Part shown: piece by piece, positions 32,645 through 41,472 of the stretch
Layout of the letters: every line of letters starts with the position of its first letter
Position numbering within the stretch: position 1 is the stretch's first letter
NCBI GenBank assembly: GCA_022841475.1
Contig: JALHRJ010000008.1
Coordinates: 48,565-112,564, forward strand
Length of the DNA stretch: 64,000 bases
Reading direction: 5' to 3'
Source: Cyclobacteriaceae bacterium
GTDB lineage: Bacteria; Bacteroidota; Bacteroidia; Cytophagales; Cyclobacteriaceae
Translations under genes and position numbers: made by a program
Notes under the pieces: model-generated
What the model was told of the DNA's origin: nothing
Databases searched by the model: none
The model's input: the letters and a program-made list of their open reading frames with translations, nothing else

Positions 32645-35467
32645 TCATCTCACCAACTGCACCCAACCATTAATTTCTTTCTTCCTATCCTGCGGATAGA
32701 GTCTTTCAAATTCTACTTCGGCCCGATAAAAATAGACACCTTCAATCAATAATTGTCCATCTGATCCTATACCATCCCATTCAATACTTGTGGTATTTCC
32801 GGCTTCTGAATTGAACTGATATACCGGATTGCCCCAACGATTGTACACCGTGAATAAGACACTTTTTACAAAACGCGGGCAACGAATAGTAACCGCGGGC
32901 CCACCGGATTGAGGATTCGTTTCGAGATCAAAGTTTGCACTGAATACATCGTTAAAACCATCTTCATTGGGAGTAAAAACATTAGGTAGCAAATAATAGG
33001 GGCAATTGTCGTTGCACAACGAATCGCTTGGCGGACCTTCCTGTCCTAGTGCATCAATAGCCGAAACCTTGTAACACCGTGCGAAGGAGGGAAGTCCTGC
33101 ATCGATATAAAAAGTATCCTTTACATTTTTTAGCAGTGTAAATTCACTATCAGGAGTGGAAGCAGCACATATGTTATAAGATACAATGTCTCTGCGACAA
33201 CCCGGCAAATCTTTCAACTTCCACGTAAGTGTATTTGTAAATTCAGTCTGATTGCAGTTATTGGAATTTAGATATTCTTCACAATTAACTATCGAGACTT
33301 CAAGTTCTTGTAAGCAGGGAAGTAAATCATTTATCGGATAGGTAGTAATTACCTGGGAATAGTTTTCCTGCAATGAAATTTTAGGATTGCCATAAGTGCC
33401 CCGTGTTAAGATCCGATAGGAATATCGTTTGTCATCTTCCAGAGGTTCATCTTTTCCATCCAGATAATAAAATCCATTTTCAGTTACGTTGACGCTGTCG
33501 ATTAAAATCATCTCCTGCGGATCAGGACTCTCGATCGATCTGTAAATTAAGTGATAGGGTCTCGCTTGCGCTACGTTCGACCACGGCACACTATCGCGCC
33601 AGCTAAGTTCAATCTGCTTAACACCAGCAACCGCGCTTAACCGTTCGGATGAAGCAACAGCCGATGTATCTACGGCCACCATACTTTGTGCATTTTGTGG
33701 TTGAGCATACAGCACTATCCGGTAGTTAAAGACCTTGTCATGAGAATTAATTCCACTATCCACAAACGTGGTATCGGTTACGCGACCTGCATTTACAATA
33801 CTGGTGTCACCAACAAATCCACTGGCCCGATATATTTCATATTCATAGGGCTTTGGAAATTGAAGTTCATTGATGGCAAACGGACTACGCCAACTCACCC
33901 TGATTTTTCCATGTATTGAATCTGTTTTTTCAACACTTACATTAGTGATCACAGGCGCATCGGCTTCGATAGGCCCAATACATTTTTCGATTGAGACCAT
34001 ACTGGGTGTACTGGCCGGTGCATTGAAGTATGCCAGGATGCGGTAACAATAGGTAGCACCCACAACAAGACCTCTGCCTGAGTTTGTATCTGTGTAGCTG
34101 GTTTGTGTCGGATTTACTTCGGCAATTAAATTGTAACCAAAAAACTTAGGCAAACCCGGACTACATAAACCAGGGACAAATGGATAAGAATCTACTTTAC
34201 GATAGATCTGAATTTTATCGGCATTGTTGCACGCATAGTCGTTCCATTCCAGTTCACCATAGCGTTTCACCAAGTCTAATTCAGTCTTTACCCATTGCGG
34301 AGCAGGAGCTACTACTTTTATATTCCAGATTTTAAAATTCACCAGCTTAGGTCCCTCGGGTGGGTTGTCAGTAATTTTAAAAACAACCTGATAAGGTTGT
34401 TGCCGCACATGTAAACAATCAGTTTGCCATTGGAAACGTAATTCAGCAGGAGGATCCGAAGCGGTGTACTCAAATGGACGAGGAGAAAAGGTGGCGGGAA
34501 TTTTTTCAGGTGAAAATGTAATTAGTTCGGAGAATACTTCAATAATTACCGGATGTTTGTCACCATCTAATCCTTTAATCAATTCATCAATCGTAGTACC
34601 GGCTTCCACACATACATCAACGGGGGCTACAAGTTCAGGCCGGATGTTTAAACACTCCTCTACAACAATCTGCATGTCGCGTGTGGTTGTACTTAGTTTT
34701 CGATAGAGATTAGTAACAGAGTCCTTGCGCCATTCAATAATTTTAAATGCAATGTTGTATTCTCCCAACGTTCCAGGGGCATCCCAGGTCAGCAGGCCTG
34801 ATACGGTATTGATTGAAAATATAGGCGGACCATTTCCAAGTTCATTGCCCTGGTTGAAGTTTGTATAGAATCGAATGTTGTTGGGTGGTGTATAATTCGC
34901 AAAAGTTGTTGGGCTATTTGCCGGAACAGATAGTTCGTACGATAAACTGTCGCCATCAATATCATACGCACCGGGAGTATGAAAAAATGCCGACTCAAAA
35001 CAAGCACGATCCAGCGGTGGCACAGCAAGTATAGGAACTGTGTTGCACCCATTGATTGGATCTATCGTAAAATTTACAAATGATACATAAGGCACATCAT
35101 CTGAGTTGGCAATGTTGAGAATGCCCGTGCTCCGGTCTCGCTCAATATAAGTAATCGTGTAATTGCCATTATTTGGATAGGTATGATTTACTGTAAAGGT
35201 TGCAAGAGCAATGTTTCTACCTAGATCGGGCCGAAGGGTGGCTGCGGTAATCGGAATTCTCACCGATGAGCCATCACCAAACAACACTTCACTGCCGGTG
35301 CCAAACCGGGTGTTGGAAAGCGTGTTTAAGTAAGCAACAATGGTTATTTTGAACGTCCTTGGACTGGAACAGATTGGTTCAACTTTTATGTCGGCAGCGC
35401 GCACATGAGTAGCCTCAGCATAATTTATGAGAAACAACGATACAAATACCAAAAGCGTGATGCGCAT
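32645..35467 (-). CDS. Large surface protein with FnIII domains, T9SS type B
   Basis: A 940-residue exported protein. The start is the ATG at 35467 (MRITLLVFVSLFL), with a signal peptide cleaved near NYAEA/TH. The N-terminal ~300 residues form a domain typical of Cytophagales type B proteins (HVRAADIKVEPICSSPRTFK). Fibronectin-III-like units follow (for example PVITNVSVEKTDSIHGKIRV and TDTTFVDSGINS). The last ~95 residues (PNVFTPNEDGFNDVFSANFD, YNRWGNPVYQF, ending NGWVQLVR) are the gliding-motility-associated C-terminal domain that marks T9SS export. It is probably an adhesin-like or cell-surface structural protein. Confidence 0.88.
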   Translation of the reverse strand: MRITLLVFVSLFLINYAEATHVRAADIKVEPICSSPRTFKITIVAYLNTLSNTRFGTGSEVLFGDGSSVRIPITAATLRPDLGRNIALATFTVNHTYPNNGNYTITYIERDRSTGILNIANSDDVPYVSFVNFTIDPINGCNTVPILAVPPLDRACFESAFFHTPGAYDIDGDSLSYELSVPANSPTTFANYTPPNNIRFYTNFNQGNELGNGPPIFSINTVSGLLTWDAPGTLGEYNIAFKIIEWRKDSVTNLYRKLSTTTRDMQIVVEECLNIRPELVAPVDVCVEAGTTIDELIKGLDGDKHPVIIEVFSELITFSPEKIPATFSPRPFEYTASDPPAELRFQWQTDCLHVRQQPYQVVFKITDNPPEGPKLVNFKIWNIKVVAPAPQWVKTELDLVKRYGELEWNDYACNNADKIQIYRKVDSYPFVPGLCSPGLPKFFGYNLIAEVNPTQTSYTDTNSGRGLVVGATYCYRILAYFNAPASTPSMVSIEKCIGPIEADAPVITNVSVEKTDSIHGKIRVSWRSPFAINELQFPKPYEYEIYRASGFVGDTSIVNAGRVTDTTFVDSGINSHDKVFNYRIVLYAQPQNAQSMVAVDTSAVASSERLSAVAGVKQIELSWRDSVPWSNVAQARPYHLIYRSIESPDPQEMILIDSVNVTENGFYYLDGKDEPLEDDKRYSYRILTRGTYGNPKISLQENYSQVITTYPINDLLPCLQELEVSIVNCEEYLNSNNCNQTEFTNTLTWKLKDLPGCRRDIVSYNICAASTPDSEFTLLKNVKDTFYIDAGLPSFARCYKVSAIDALGQEGPPSDSLCNDNCPYYLLPNVFTPNEDGFNDVFSANFDLETNPQSGGPAVTIRCPRFVKSVLFTVYNRWGNPVYQFNSEAGNTTSIEWDGIGSDGQLLIEGVYFYRAEVEFERLYPQDRKKEINGWVQLVR

Positions 35468-35699
35468 ATTCACCAGAATCCAGCGATAAAAGTACGGTAA
35501 AGGTTTTCAATTTACTGAAATTGAACCGAACTACGGTTTTCAGCTATTAAGAAGTTTGTCCAATTAAAAATGTTTTGGATATGAGGTACAGACTCTCTCT
35601 TTTAAAAAGATGATTTCCATCATAGTATTTAACTTGCATCATAAGTATTTTTAACAACATGAAAAGTTGTGTGTTAATAAATAAAAAGAACTGTGAGAT

Positions 35700-36179
35700 A
35701 TGAAAGATTTAAATGCAATAGGGCTTGATAGTACAAAATCAGAAGAATTGGCAAACCTTTTAAACCAACTTTTGGCTAACTATTCTGTTTTTTATCAGAA
35801 TACACGTGGTTATCATTGGAATATCAAAGGCGAGAAATTTTTTGAACTTCATCTTAAGTTCGAAGAATTATATAATGACTTGTTCCTTAAAATTGATGAA
35901 GTAGCGGAGCGAATTCTTACCCTTGGGTTTACACCTTGTCATAACTATACTGAATACTACAAAGTGTCTGTGATCAAAGAAAGCACCGAAGTTTCAGATG
36001 GGTTAAAAGCAGTCAGTAATATTCTGGAGTCGTTTAAAATAATCATTGGCATCCAACGAAACCTGTTGAGTCTATCGGCAGAGGTAGGGGATGAAGGCAC
36101 CAATGCTTTGATGAGCGACTACATCCGGGCCCAGGAAAAGCTGGTTTGGATGTATTCGGCCTTCCTGAATAAAAAATAG
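35700..36179 (+). CDS. dps: Dps family ferritin-like protein
   Basis: A 159-residue Dps protein. The intersubunit ferroxidase-site segment is readable: FYQNTRGYHWNIKGEKFFEL with His, then ELYNDLFLKIDEVAERILTL with Asp/Glu ligands. Dps assembles into 12-mers that oxidise Fe2+ with peroxide and store iron, and in many species protects DNA. The N-terminal tail is short and not lysine-rich, so DNA binding by the tail is uncertain. It is a single gene, followed 65 bases later by a permease gene. Confidence 0.94.
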   Translation: MKDLNAIGLDSTKSEELANLLNQLLANYSVFYQNTRGYHWNIKGEKFFELHLKFEELYNDLFLKIDEVAERILTLGFTPCHNYTEYYKVSVIKESTEVSDGLKAVSNILESFKIIIGIQRNLLSLSAEVGDEGTNALMSDYIRAQEKLVWMYSAFLNKK

Positions 36180-36244
36180 AATTCCTGTTTAGCTTTTTGT
36201 AACATTTAGACTTTCGTAAAGTCTTAGTTTCGTATTTTGTCTAC

Positions 36245-37465
36245 ATGTTACAAAAAATTAAGAATTCATTTGCCCTGGCGTTTGGGAATATCCGCTCCAA
36301 TCTCCTGCATACTTTTCTATCTGTACTGGGCATAGTAATTGGCGTGGCTGCGCTGGTATCGATACTTTCTCTTATTGATGGGATGGAACGACTGGCGCGT
36401 GAACAAATTTCAAGCACCACCTCGCTGAACGCGATTATGGTACAATCCCAATCACACAAAAGTGTAAATGATGTTCGGATTAAAAGAGATACATTTTATG
36501 TGATTGATTACGATCATTTCAAACAACTGACAAGCGTACTCACTAGACCTGCAGAGGGAGTATTCAGAACTTCTTTGGCTGGCGAAGTGGTGTTTGACAA
36601 TGGTAAACGAATAGGAGCCTATGCATGGACAAGCGCAGCGCCTATACGTTCTGATACTGCTAAATTTACAGGGGCTGTCTACCAGGTTGATGATGTAGAT
36701 CAGAAGCGTAATGTAGTAGTTGTTAACCAGGCGTTTGTTGCGGCTTCTCTGTTGGATAGCATCACGATTGAACCTGGACAAGTTGTCAATTTTATCGGTA
36801 AGGAATTGAAAGTCATCGGCATTGTTCCGGAGCCCAAAGTCAAGGCACCACAAATTTATTTTCCCATTACGCTGCTAACCACAGCCGAACTCTATGCCCA
36901 TCCACCCATGGTATATATGGATGCAAAAAAGACGGAGGATATTCCTTTATTAAAAGAAGAAATCACGAACTGGCTTGAAAAGAATTATGGCCAGGCGCAG
37001 GAAAACTTCACCATTCAGACCAATGATTTTCGTATTGACCAGGCGACAAAAGCGTTCTTGCTCTTCCGGGTAATTATGGGATTGATTGTCGGCATTTCCG
37101 TGCTGGTGGGTGGCATTGGCGTGATGAACGTACTCTTGATTTCGGTGACGGAACGAACCGCAGAAATCGGCATCCGTAAAGCAACCGGTGCCAACAGGCG
37201 AGATATTGTTTTATTGTTTTTGTCGGAGTCTATAACGGTTTCGGCTTTTGGTAGTTTACTGGGTCTGGTGATTGGCGTTGTAGGTACCATGATTATAATT
37301 CCTATTGTCACCGCGATTACCAAAGTGCCTTTTCAGGCAGATTATACTTTGAATACACTTCTTATCATCACCATCGTTTCCTTGCTGGTAGGTATTGTTT
37401 TTGGAACCTATCCTGCTATCCGCGCTTCGCGACTTAATCCGGTGGATGCTATTAGGCATGAGTGA
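36245..37465 (+). CDS. MacB/FtsX-type ABC transporter permease, short form
   Basis: A 406-residue permease with one N-terminal helix (~20-42, LSVLGIVIGVAALVSILSL), a MacB-like periplasmic domain (~50-270) and three C-terminal helices (~285-400). The coupling segment is RTAEIGIRKATGANRRDI, and it ends NPVDAIRHE as in MacB homologues. The size is that of a single-unit MacB half permease without the fused ATPase. No partner ATPase or adaptor gene is adjacent. The substrate is unknown. Confidence 0.92.
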   Translation: MLQKIKNSFALAFGNIRSNLLHTFLSVLGIVIGVAALVSILSLIDGMERLAREQISSTTSLNAIMVQSQSHKSVNDVRIKRDTFYVIDYDHFKQLTSVLTRPAEGVFRTSLAGEVVFDNGKRIGAYAWTSAAPIRSDTAKFTGAVYQVDDVDQKRNVVVVNQAFVAASLLDSITIEPGQVVNFIGKELKVIGIVPEPKVKAPQIYFPITLLTTAELYAHPPMVYMDAKKTEDIPLLKEEITNWLEKNYGQAQENFTIQTNDFRIDQATKAFLLFRVIMGLIVGISVLVGGIGVMNVLLISVTERTAEIGIRKATGANRRDIVLLFLSESITVSAFGSLLGLVIGVVGTMIIIPIVTAITKVPFQADYTLNTLLIITIVSLLVGIVFGTYPAIRASRLNPVDAIRHE

Positions 37466-37489
37466 CCTCATCGTAAATGAATTCAGGTC

Positions 37490-37636
37490 ATTGCGGGCGA
37501 GTGCCCACACTTGAAATTTGCTTTGAATTATTAACGAGACCCGCAATCTCGTCAGGGTTTCATAGTAACCAGATCGCGGGTCGCGTTTTGAATAGGGGTA
37601 ATAATGGGTACGAAATCCGGTTAACTTGCCCGCGAT
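37490..37636. repeat. Two tandem REP-like palindromes
   Basis: The gap after the permease contains ATTGCGGG (37490-37497) with CCCGCAAT (37540-37547), then ATCGCGGG (37573-37580) with CCCGCGAT (37629-37636). This arrangement of paired imperfect palindromes is that of a BIME-like unit. The first stem is the same as the one at 21735. The next gene starts at 37717. Confidence 0.6.
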
Positions 37637-37716
37637 GACATGCGGAAAAAAAAGCTTTGCGATCGGGTAGGGGTTCCCCGCATCACAATTGTCATACGGG
37701 CATAACTACATCTTTT

Positions 37717-38388
37717 ATGAAAACCCGTTTTGTATTTACCAGTTTATTGATCGTTTTAGTATCGATAGCGGCCACGGCACAAGAGGTCCGGACTTTATTT
37801 GGCCAGGGCCGAACCACCGGAGGCTATGGTGCCCTGTCCAATAAGGTGACCACCATCGGTGGCGAGTTTGCCAACCTCAGTGAAATCTATGGGGGCGTGT
37901 TTATCAACCGCAGGTGGATGGTAGGCCTTGCCTTTGCGGGATCGACCAACGATTTGCGTGTGCCTGTGGAGTTTAGCGTTGATCCTTTGCAACCCATGAC
38001 CTATCAATATGGGCAGGGTGGACTCATGATTGAACGCGTATTTGGATCCAATAAACCCGTGCACCTGGTGGTGAATTTATTTAGTGGCATTGGTTTTACA
38101 GCTCAATACAACCGCAACGATTGGCACGACTACAATTATAACTACGACTACCACTCTTCGGTGCATGACGAGAACTGGTTTTATGTGCTGGAGCCCGGAG
38201 CCCAATTGGAGTTAAATCTCTTTCGTTGGATGCGCCTGAGTCCGGGAGTTTCCTATCGTCAAACCTATCAAAGCGATGGACTGGGTTTGTCTGATAATAA
38301 CTTAAGCGATTGGTCGTATAACCTCACCGTTAAGTTTGGTGGCTTTGGCAAACGCACCAAAAGCAGTAGTACAGGCAACACGAACTAA
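37717..38388 (+). CDS. Probable outer-membrane beta-barrel protein
   Basis: A 223-residue protein. The ATG at 37717 is chosen because it begins the signal peptide (MKTRFVFTSLLIVLVSIAA, cleavage near TAQ); an open frame extends 60 bases upstream through a REP element and is unlikely to be translated. The body has amphipathic strands and aromatic residues (GYGALSNKVTTIGGEFANLS, WMVGLAFAGS, VVNLFSGIGFTAQYNRNDW, MRLSPGVSYRQTY), so a small outer-membrane barrel is likely. No named family. Confidence 0.72.
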   Translation: MKTRFVFTSLLIVLVSIAATAQEVRTLFGQGRTTGGYGALSNKVTTIGGEFANLSEIYGGVFINRRWMVGLAFAGSTNDLRVPVEFSVDPLQPMTYQYGQGGLMIERVFGSNKPVHLVVNLFSGIGFTAQYNRNDWHDYNYNYDYHSSVHDENWFYVLEPGAQLELNLFRWMRLSPGVSYRQTYQSDGLGLSDNNLSDWSYNLTVKFGGFGKRTKSSSTGNTN

Positions 38389-38396
38389 TTAAGCGC

Positions 38397-38438
38397 AAAG
38401 TGGTTTATTAGTAGATAACTTTACTGATAAACCACTTT
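38397..38438 (+). promoter_or_regulatory. Long hairpin overlapping the msrB promoter/leader
   Basis: AAAGTGGTTTAT at 38397-38408 and ATAAACCACTTT at 38427-38438 are perfectly complementary over 12 bases, and five further inner bases pair with one wobble, giving a stem of about 17 bases. It ends four bases before the msrB ATG. TAACTTTA in the loop (38416-38423) resembles a Bacteroidota -7 element. As DNA it could be an operator; as RNA it would bury the start region. No T tract follows, which argues against a plain terminator. Confidence 0.55.
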
Positions 38439-38441
38439 GGC

Positions 38442-38879
38442 ATGAAATGGAATGATGTTTTACAATACGCTACGAAAGGCAACCTGACGCCTCCCACACG
38501 AGTTGAAAAAAGTGATGAAGAATGGAAGCGCCTCCTTACCGAAGAAGAATTTTACGTAACCCGCAAGAAGGGAACCGAGCGGGCCTTTAGCGGAGAATAT
38601 TGTGAAGCGCATGAGGCCGGGCTTTATGCCTGTCGTTGTTGTGGTACGGTGCTCTTCGATTCTAGAACCAAATTTGAGTCGGGTACCGGATGGCCGAGTT
38701 TTGTTTCTTCGGTTGAGCCGAACGTAATCAAATACACGAAAGACACCAGCTACGGCATGACTCGCGTGGAAGTAGAGTGCAGTGTGTGCGATGGTCATTT
38801 AGGCCATGTATTTCCCGATGGCCCACCCCCCACGGGCCTGAGATTTTGTATTAATTCCGCTTCGATTAAGTTGGTTTAG
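38442..38879 (+). CDS. msrB: Peptide methionine-(R)-S-oxide reductase
   Basis: A 145-residue MsrB. Zinc-binding cysteine pairs are present (CRCCGTVLFD with YACRCC, and VECSVCDGHLGH), along with the SGTGWPSF active-site motif. The catalytic Cys lies in GLRFCINSAS near the C-terminus. It reduces the R epimer of methionine sulfoxide in proteins, using thioredoxin. No signal peptide is seen, so it is cytoplasmic. It has an unusual hairpin ahead of its start. Confidence 0.97.
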   Translation: MKWNDVLQYATKGNLTPPTRVEKSDEEWKRLLTEEEFYVTRKKGTERAFSGEYCEAHEAGLYACRCCGTVLFDSRTKFESGTGWPSFVSSVEPNVIKYTKDTSYGMTRVEVECSVCDGHLGHVFPDGPPPTGLRFCINSASIKLV

Positions 38880-38884
38880 AAGAT

Positions 38885-38930
38885 TTGCTTCTGGGTTCAG
38901 CAAGGCGCTTTAGCGCAGGAATCTTCATGA
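38885..38930 (+). terminator. Possible msrB terminator region
   Basis: GCGC-TTTA-GCGC forms a small hairpin inside a longer inverted pair GAAGATT/AATCTTC (about 38880 and 38922). It lies just after the msrB stop. There is no T tract, so the call is weak. Confidence 0.3.
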
Positions 38931-38979
38931 ATTTCTGAATGGTGCGATATTAGAAATCAACAATTGCATATATTCGGAT

Positions 38980-39567
38980 GTTAGCATGCATTACTTTATG
39001 GAGTTGATACCATATCAACGACTTACTATAACGACCAGCCTCTCAAAAGAAGAAGTTCTACAGAGAATGAGAGAAAGGGTTGGACCTAAAAGGCGTGAGA
39101 ATTTGGCTCGGGTGGACCGTAACATATTTTCGGGAGATGTAATTGAAGACTAATTTGACTTGACCTTACACACGGACTACAGAAATTCATGGGCTCCAAT
39201 GATTACCGGAGTAATTAAGGAGACCAACAATGAAACTGAAATTTATGTGACACTTAAATCAAATTGGTTTGTAATTATTTTCACTACACTATTCATTTCT
39301 ATTGGACTAATTAAACTAATAATTGAAATTATTACTTTCAAAGATACTCAGGACTTTGACTGGACGACTTTGATATTTATTTTATTTCCCTATGGACTGA
39401 CTTGGTTTGGTTTTAATTTAGACGCTGACAGATCAATCGATGGACTAGTAAAAATATCAAAGGGTGAGATTAAGTAACGCATGCTAACAGTATGTATGTG
39501 CCATTGCGGGGTAAAGTGTTAATTCGTAATTTAGTTTTCAATCAGCGTTCGGTTTCGTGGGACAAAC
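38980..39567 (+). mobile_element. Cassette-like module II
   Basis: The module begins with GTTAGCATGC (38980-38989). Its gene is followed by GCATGCTAAC (39479-39488), the exact reverse complement; the match continues inward to about 20 bases with 18 pairing. An imperfect spacer then leads to the next GTTAGC at 39568. The order R'-gene-R''-spacer is that of an integron cassette. Its single gene is broken by a nonsense codon. Confidence 0.55.
38998..39477 (+). pseudogene. Membrane protein gene with in-frame stop codon
   Basis: The reading frame starts at the ATG at 38998 (MELIPYQRLTITTSLSKEEV) or at 38986, and meets TAA at 39151-39153 after SGDVIED. The same frame then continues without interruption as FDLTLHTDYRNSWAPMITGV through two membrane segments (WFVIIFTTLFISIGLIKLII and FILFPYGLTWFGF) to a TAA at 39475. 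I recall similar intact proteins in other bacteria of the form ELIPYQ..., then a YRNSF/W..P-I-G segment, then two helices, which have an ordinary residue where the TAA is. One base change therefore explains the break. Function unknown. Confidence 0.7.
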
Positions 39568-39577
39568 GTTAGCAACC
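39479..39577. repeat. attC-like site between cassettes II and III
   Basis: The site runs from GCATGCTAAC (R'' side) to GTTAGCAACC (R' side). Inner boxes GTATGTGCCA (39491-39500) and TGGGACAAAC (39558-39567) pair at 8 of 10 positions. The centre is unpaired. The order R''-L''-loop-L'-R' matches an integron attC site. Confidence 0.55.
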
Positions 39578-40466
39578 ATTTCAATGACTCAGTAATTGAA
39601 CACAACAACACACTTAAAGACTTGTTATACAAATCCGACACCGGAGAATCTGGAACAGGTAATTAAATATTTTCAAACTATAGGTGGTAAAACTCTTTCT
39701 GTCATTTGCAGAAGGCAAAATGCTTTCAAAACTAAATGGACCAAACGAGAGGAGAATCTTAGAAATAGATGCCATGTTCAGAATGCCATACAGTACCTAG
39801 AATCTATAAAGTATTGTTATTTGCAAGATCAAATAAAGACAGTAATTGCAGACATTACTCATTATGTCAAAAATTTGGATTCGAAAGAGGATGTTAGTTT
39901 CATATTATTAAGCACTAACACATTACCGTCAGCAATTCATTTTGACATTGCAAACAGATTGTTCTTAACTCATCAAATCAGAGATCAAAATCAGAATAAT
40001 TACGGGACAGACATTTTAACCATTTATTCTTTAAGATTGTCACTAGAAAGTCGCATTAGAGGACTTCTTGGAATAGACTTTGCGACAAACAACGGAAAAC
40101 CTGTTGGTCTTAATAAATTGATTGAAGTTGCGAAAGAACTAAAATCGGTTAAATACTCAGAGGCCGTGAATTGGTCAGAAATTGAATCGATAAATGAATG
40201 GATAAATCATCATATGCACAGACTTCTGAGGCCTCATCCGTGGGTAATTCATCAAGCAATTGAGTCACTAAAATCATTTCTAGATCCTAAAGACCCGGTC
40301 TCAATTGATAACCGTACTATATATTCTTTTTATAGTGCGACTTCCGTGGTGAATGAAAAGGAATTGCAAAACGAGATTGAATCGGTTTTAAGGATTAAGT
40401 ATCCAAAGATTATGATCACATGGAAAGGTAAAAGAGAAATCATGTTGAAATGAAACGGTTGCTAAC
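39568..40466 (+). mobile_element. Cassette-like module III
   Basis: GTTAGCAACCATTTCA at 39568-39583 and TGAAACGGTTGCTAAC at 40451-40466 are complementary at 15 of 16 positions and bound one gene. The right site then starts a left arm (to about 40490) but no matching right arm with GTTAGC follows before the AraC gene, so the attC beyond it is decayed or truncated. Confidence 0.55.
39596..40453 (+). CDS. Hypothetical protein of cassette III, doubtful start
   Basis: A 285-codon open frame of unknown family. It is AT-rich, without signal peptide or membrane segment, and predicted mostly helical, with a histidine-rich patch (INEWINHHMHRLLRPHPWVI). There is no ATG near its beginning except the in-frame ATG at 39584, which is followed by ACT CAG and then TAA at 39593. 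Either translation starts at the TTG at 39596, or the gene was truncated by a nonsense mutation at codon 4. It fills a cassette-like module. Confidence 0.6.
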   Translation: MNTTTHLKTCYTNPTPENLEQVIKYFQTIGGKTLSVICRRQNAFKTKWTKREENLRNRCHVQNAIQYLESIKYCYLQDQIKTVIADITHYVKNLDSKEDVSFILLSTNTLPSAIHFDIANRLFLTHQIRDQNQNNYGTDILTIYSLRLSLESRIRGLLGIDFATNNGKPVGLNKLIEVAKELKSVKYSEAVNWSEIESINEWINHHMHRLLRPHPWVIHQAIESLKSFLDPKDPVSIDNRTIYSFYSATSVVNEKELQNEIESVLRIKYPKIMITWKGKREIMLK

Positions 40467-40545
40467 AAAAATGTTTATGCTAGCTGTGGGTGACCAATTG
40501 AAATGTAGTTCAGTTTTATTGTAAAGTATTAACGATTGCTCCTGT
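40457..40545. repeat. Incomplete attC-like site after cassette III
   Basis: GGTTGCTAAC (40457-40466) is followed by a left-arm-like stretch containing GCTAGCTGTGGGTGA, but the expected complementary right arm ending in GTTRRRY is absent before the ATG of the next gene. This suggests deletion or insertion at the site. Confidence 0.35.
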
Positions 40546-40554
40546 CAGTAAAAG

Positions 40555-41403
40555 ATGAACAACCGGATGCCAAATATCTGTGCAAAACAATGCAATATTC
40601 ATCCTGCATTACGTTCGTTGATACGGTATATCGTTATTATTGAAGCTGATTTCGGCAATAATCCTGTTAGCATAGCGGGTAATTATATGCCCTCGCCCGA
40701 CCAGGCAATGTTCATCAATCTGTATACCCGGCTTAAATCTAAAAAATCAGGCGAGAACAATTTCAATACCGTTACCTCTTGTACATTGATGGGGGCACAA
40801 ATTACTCCCTTCAAACTGTTGGTCGAAGAAAGCCATAAAACCGTATCAATTATTTTTCAGCCCGGAGGCCTAAACCGTTTTTTGAATATTCCGATGACAG
40901 AAATATTTGACAATGGTTACAGTGCCAGAGAAGTTGTAGGTAGGGAGATAGAAGAACTTTTAGACAAATCTCACGACACGATTTCTTTACACGAATTGGA
41001 TAGTATTGTACAGGCCTATTTTCTCAGAAAACTATCTCAGATAAAAGAACCGTTACCCATTGATTTTGCCCTGCAACACCTCTTGACAAACTACAATACG
41101 AATATGGACAAGATTGCAGAAATATCTTGTATGAGTATTCGTAATTTTGAGCGAAAATGCAAAGAACGATTAGGTATGCCTGCCAAGATGTATGCACGGA
41201 TAGCCAGATTTCATAAAGCATATAAAATTCTCGAAAGCAGACCAATCATCTCCTGGGCAGATTTGACATATGAAGTAGGATATTACGACCAGACACACTT
41301 TATCAAAGATTTTAGGGAATTTGCCAAGCTTACACCTACGCTCGTACACAAAGAATTATCGGACGAACATTTACAGTTTCAGCTGGATTGGGACAAGATT
41401 TGA
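40555..41403 (+). CDS. AraC family transcriptional regulator
   Basis: A 282-residue AraC-type regulator. The C-terminal HTH pair spans ~165-270 (MDKIAEISCMSIRNFERKCK, then SWADLTYEVGYYDQTHFIKD with the family signature G-Y-x-D-x-x-H-F-x-x-x-F). The N-terminal ~150 residues form an effector or dimerisation domain with no named family recognised. It probably controls the adjacent DUF1772-like gene 70 bases downstream, a common pairing. It is AT-rich like its flanking modules. Confidence 0.92.
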   Translation: MNNRMPNICAKQCNIHPALRSLIRYIVIIEADFGNNPVSIAGNYMPSPDQAMFINLYTRLKSKKSGENNFNTVTSCTLMGAQITPFKLLVEESHKTVSIIFQPGGLNRFLNIPMTEIFDNGYSAREVVGREIEELLDKSHDTISLHELDSIVQAYFLRKLSQIKEPLPIDFALQHLLTNYNTNMDKIAEISCMSIRNFERKCKERLGMPAKMYARIARFHKAYKILESRPIISWADLTYEVGYYDQTHFIKDFREFAKLTPTLVHKELSDEHLQFQLDWDKI

Positions 41404-41472
41404 TTTTGTCGTTTTTCTACTATCACAGCTTTTTTCTCATAGATAGCTTTGTAGAAATAAAAATGACGAAAT

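Noticed and set aside
37657..37716. Upstream start for the barrel protein at 37717
   Set aside because: The extension crosses a REP palindrome and precedes an obvious signal peptide.
39160..39477. Treating the second part of the module II frame as an independent gene from TTG
   Set aside because: It lacks the N-terminal half of the protein, which is found in the same frame directly upstream; one nonsense codon explains the split.
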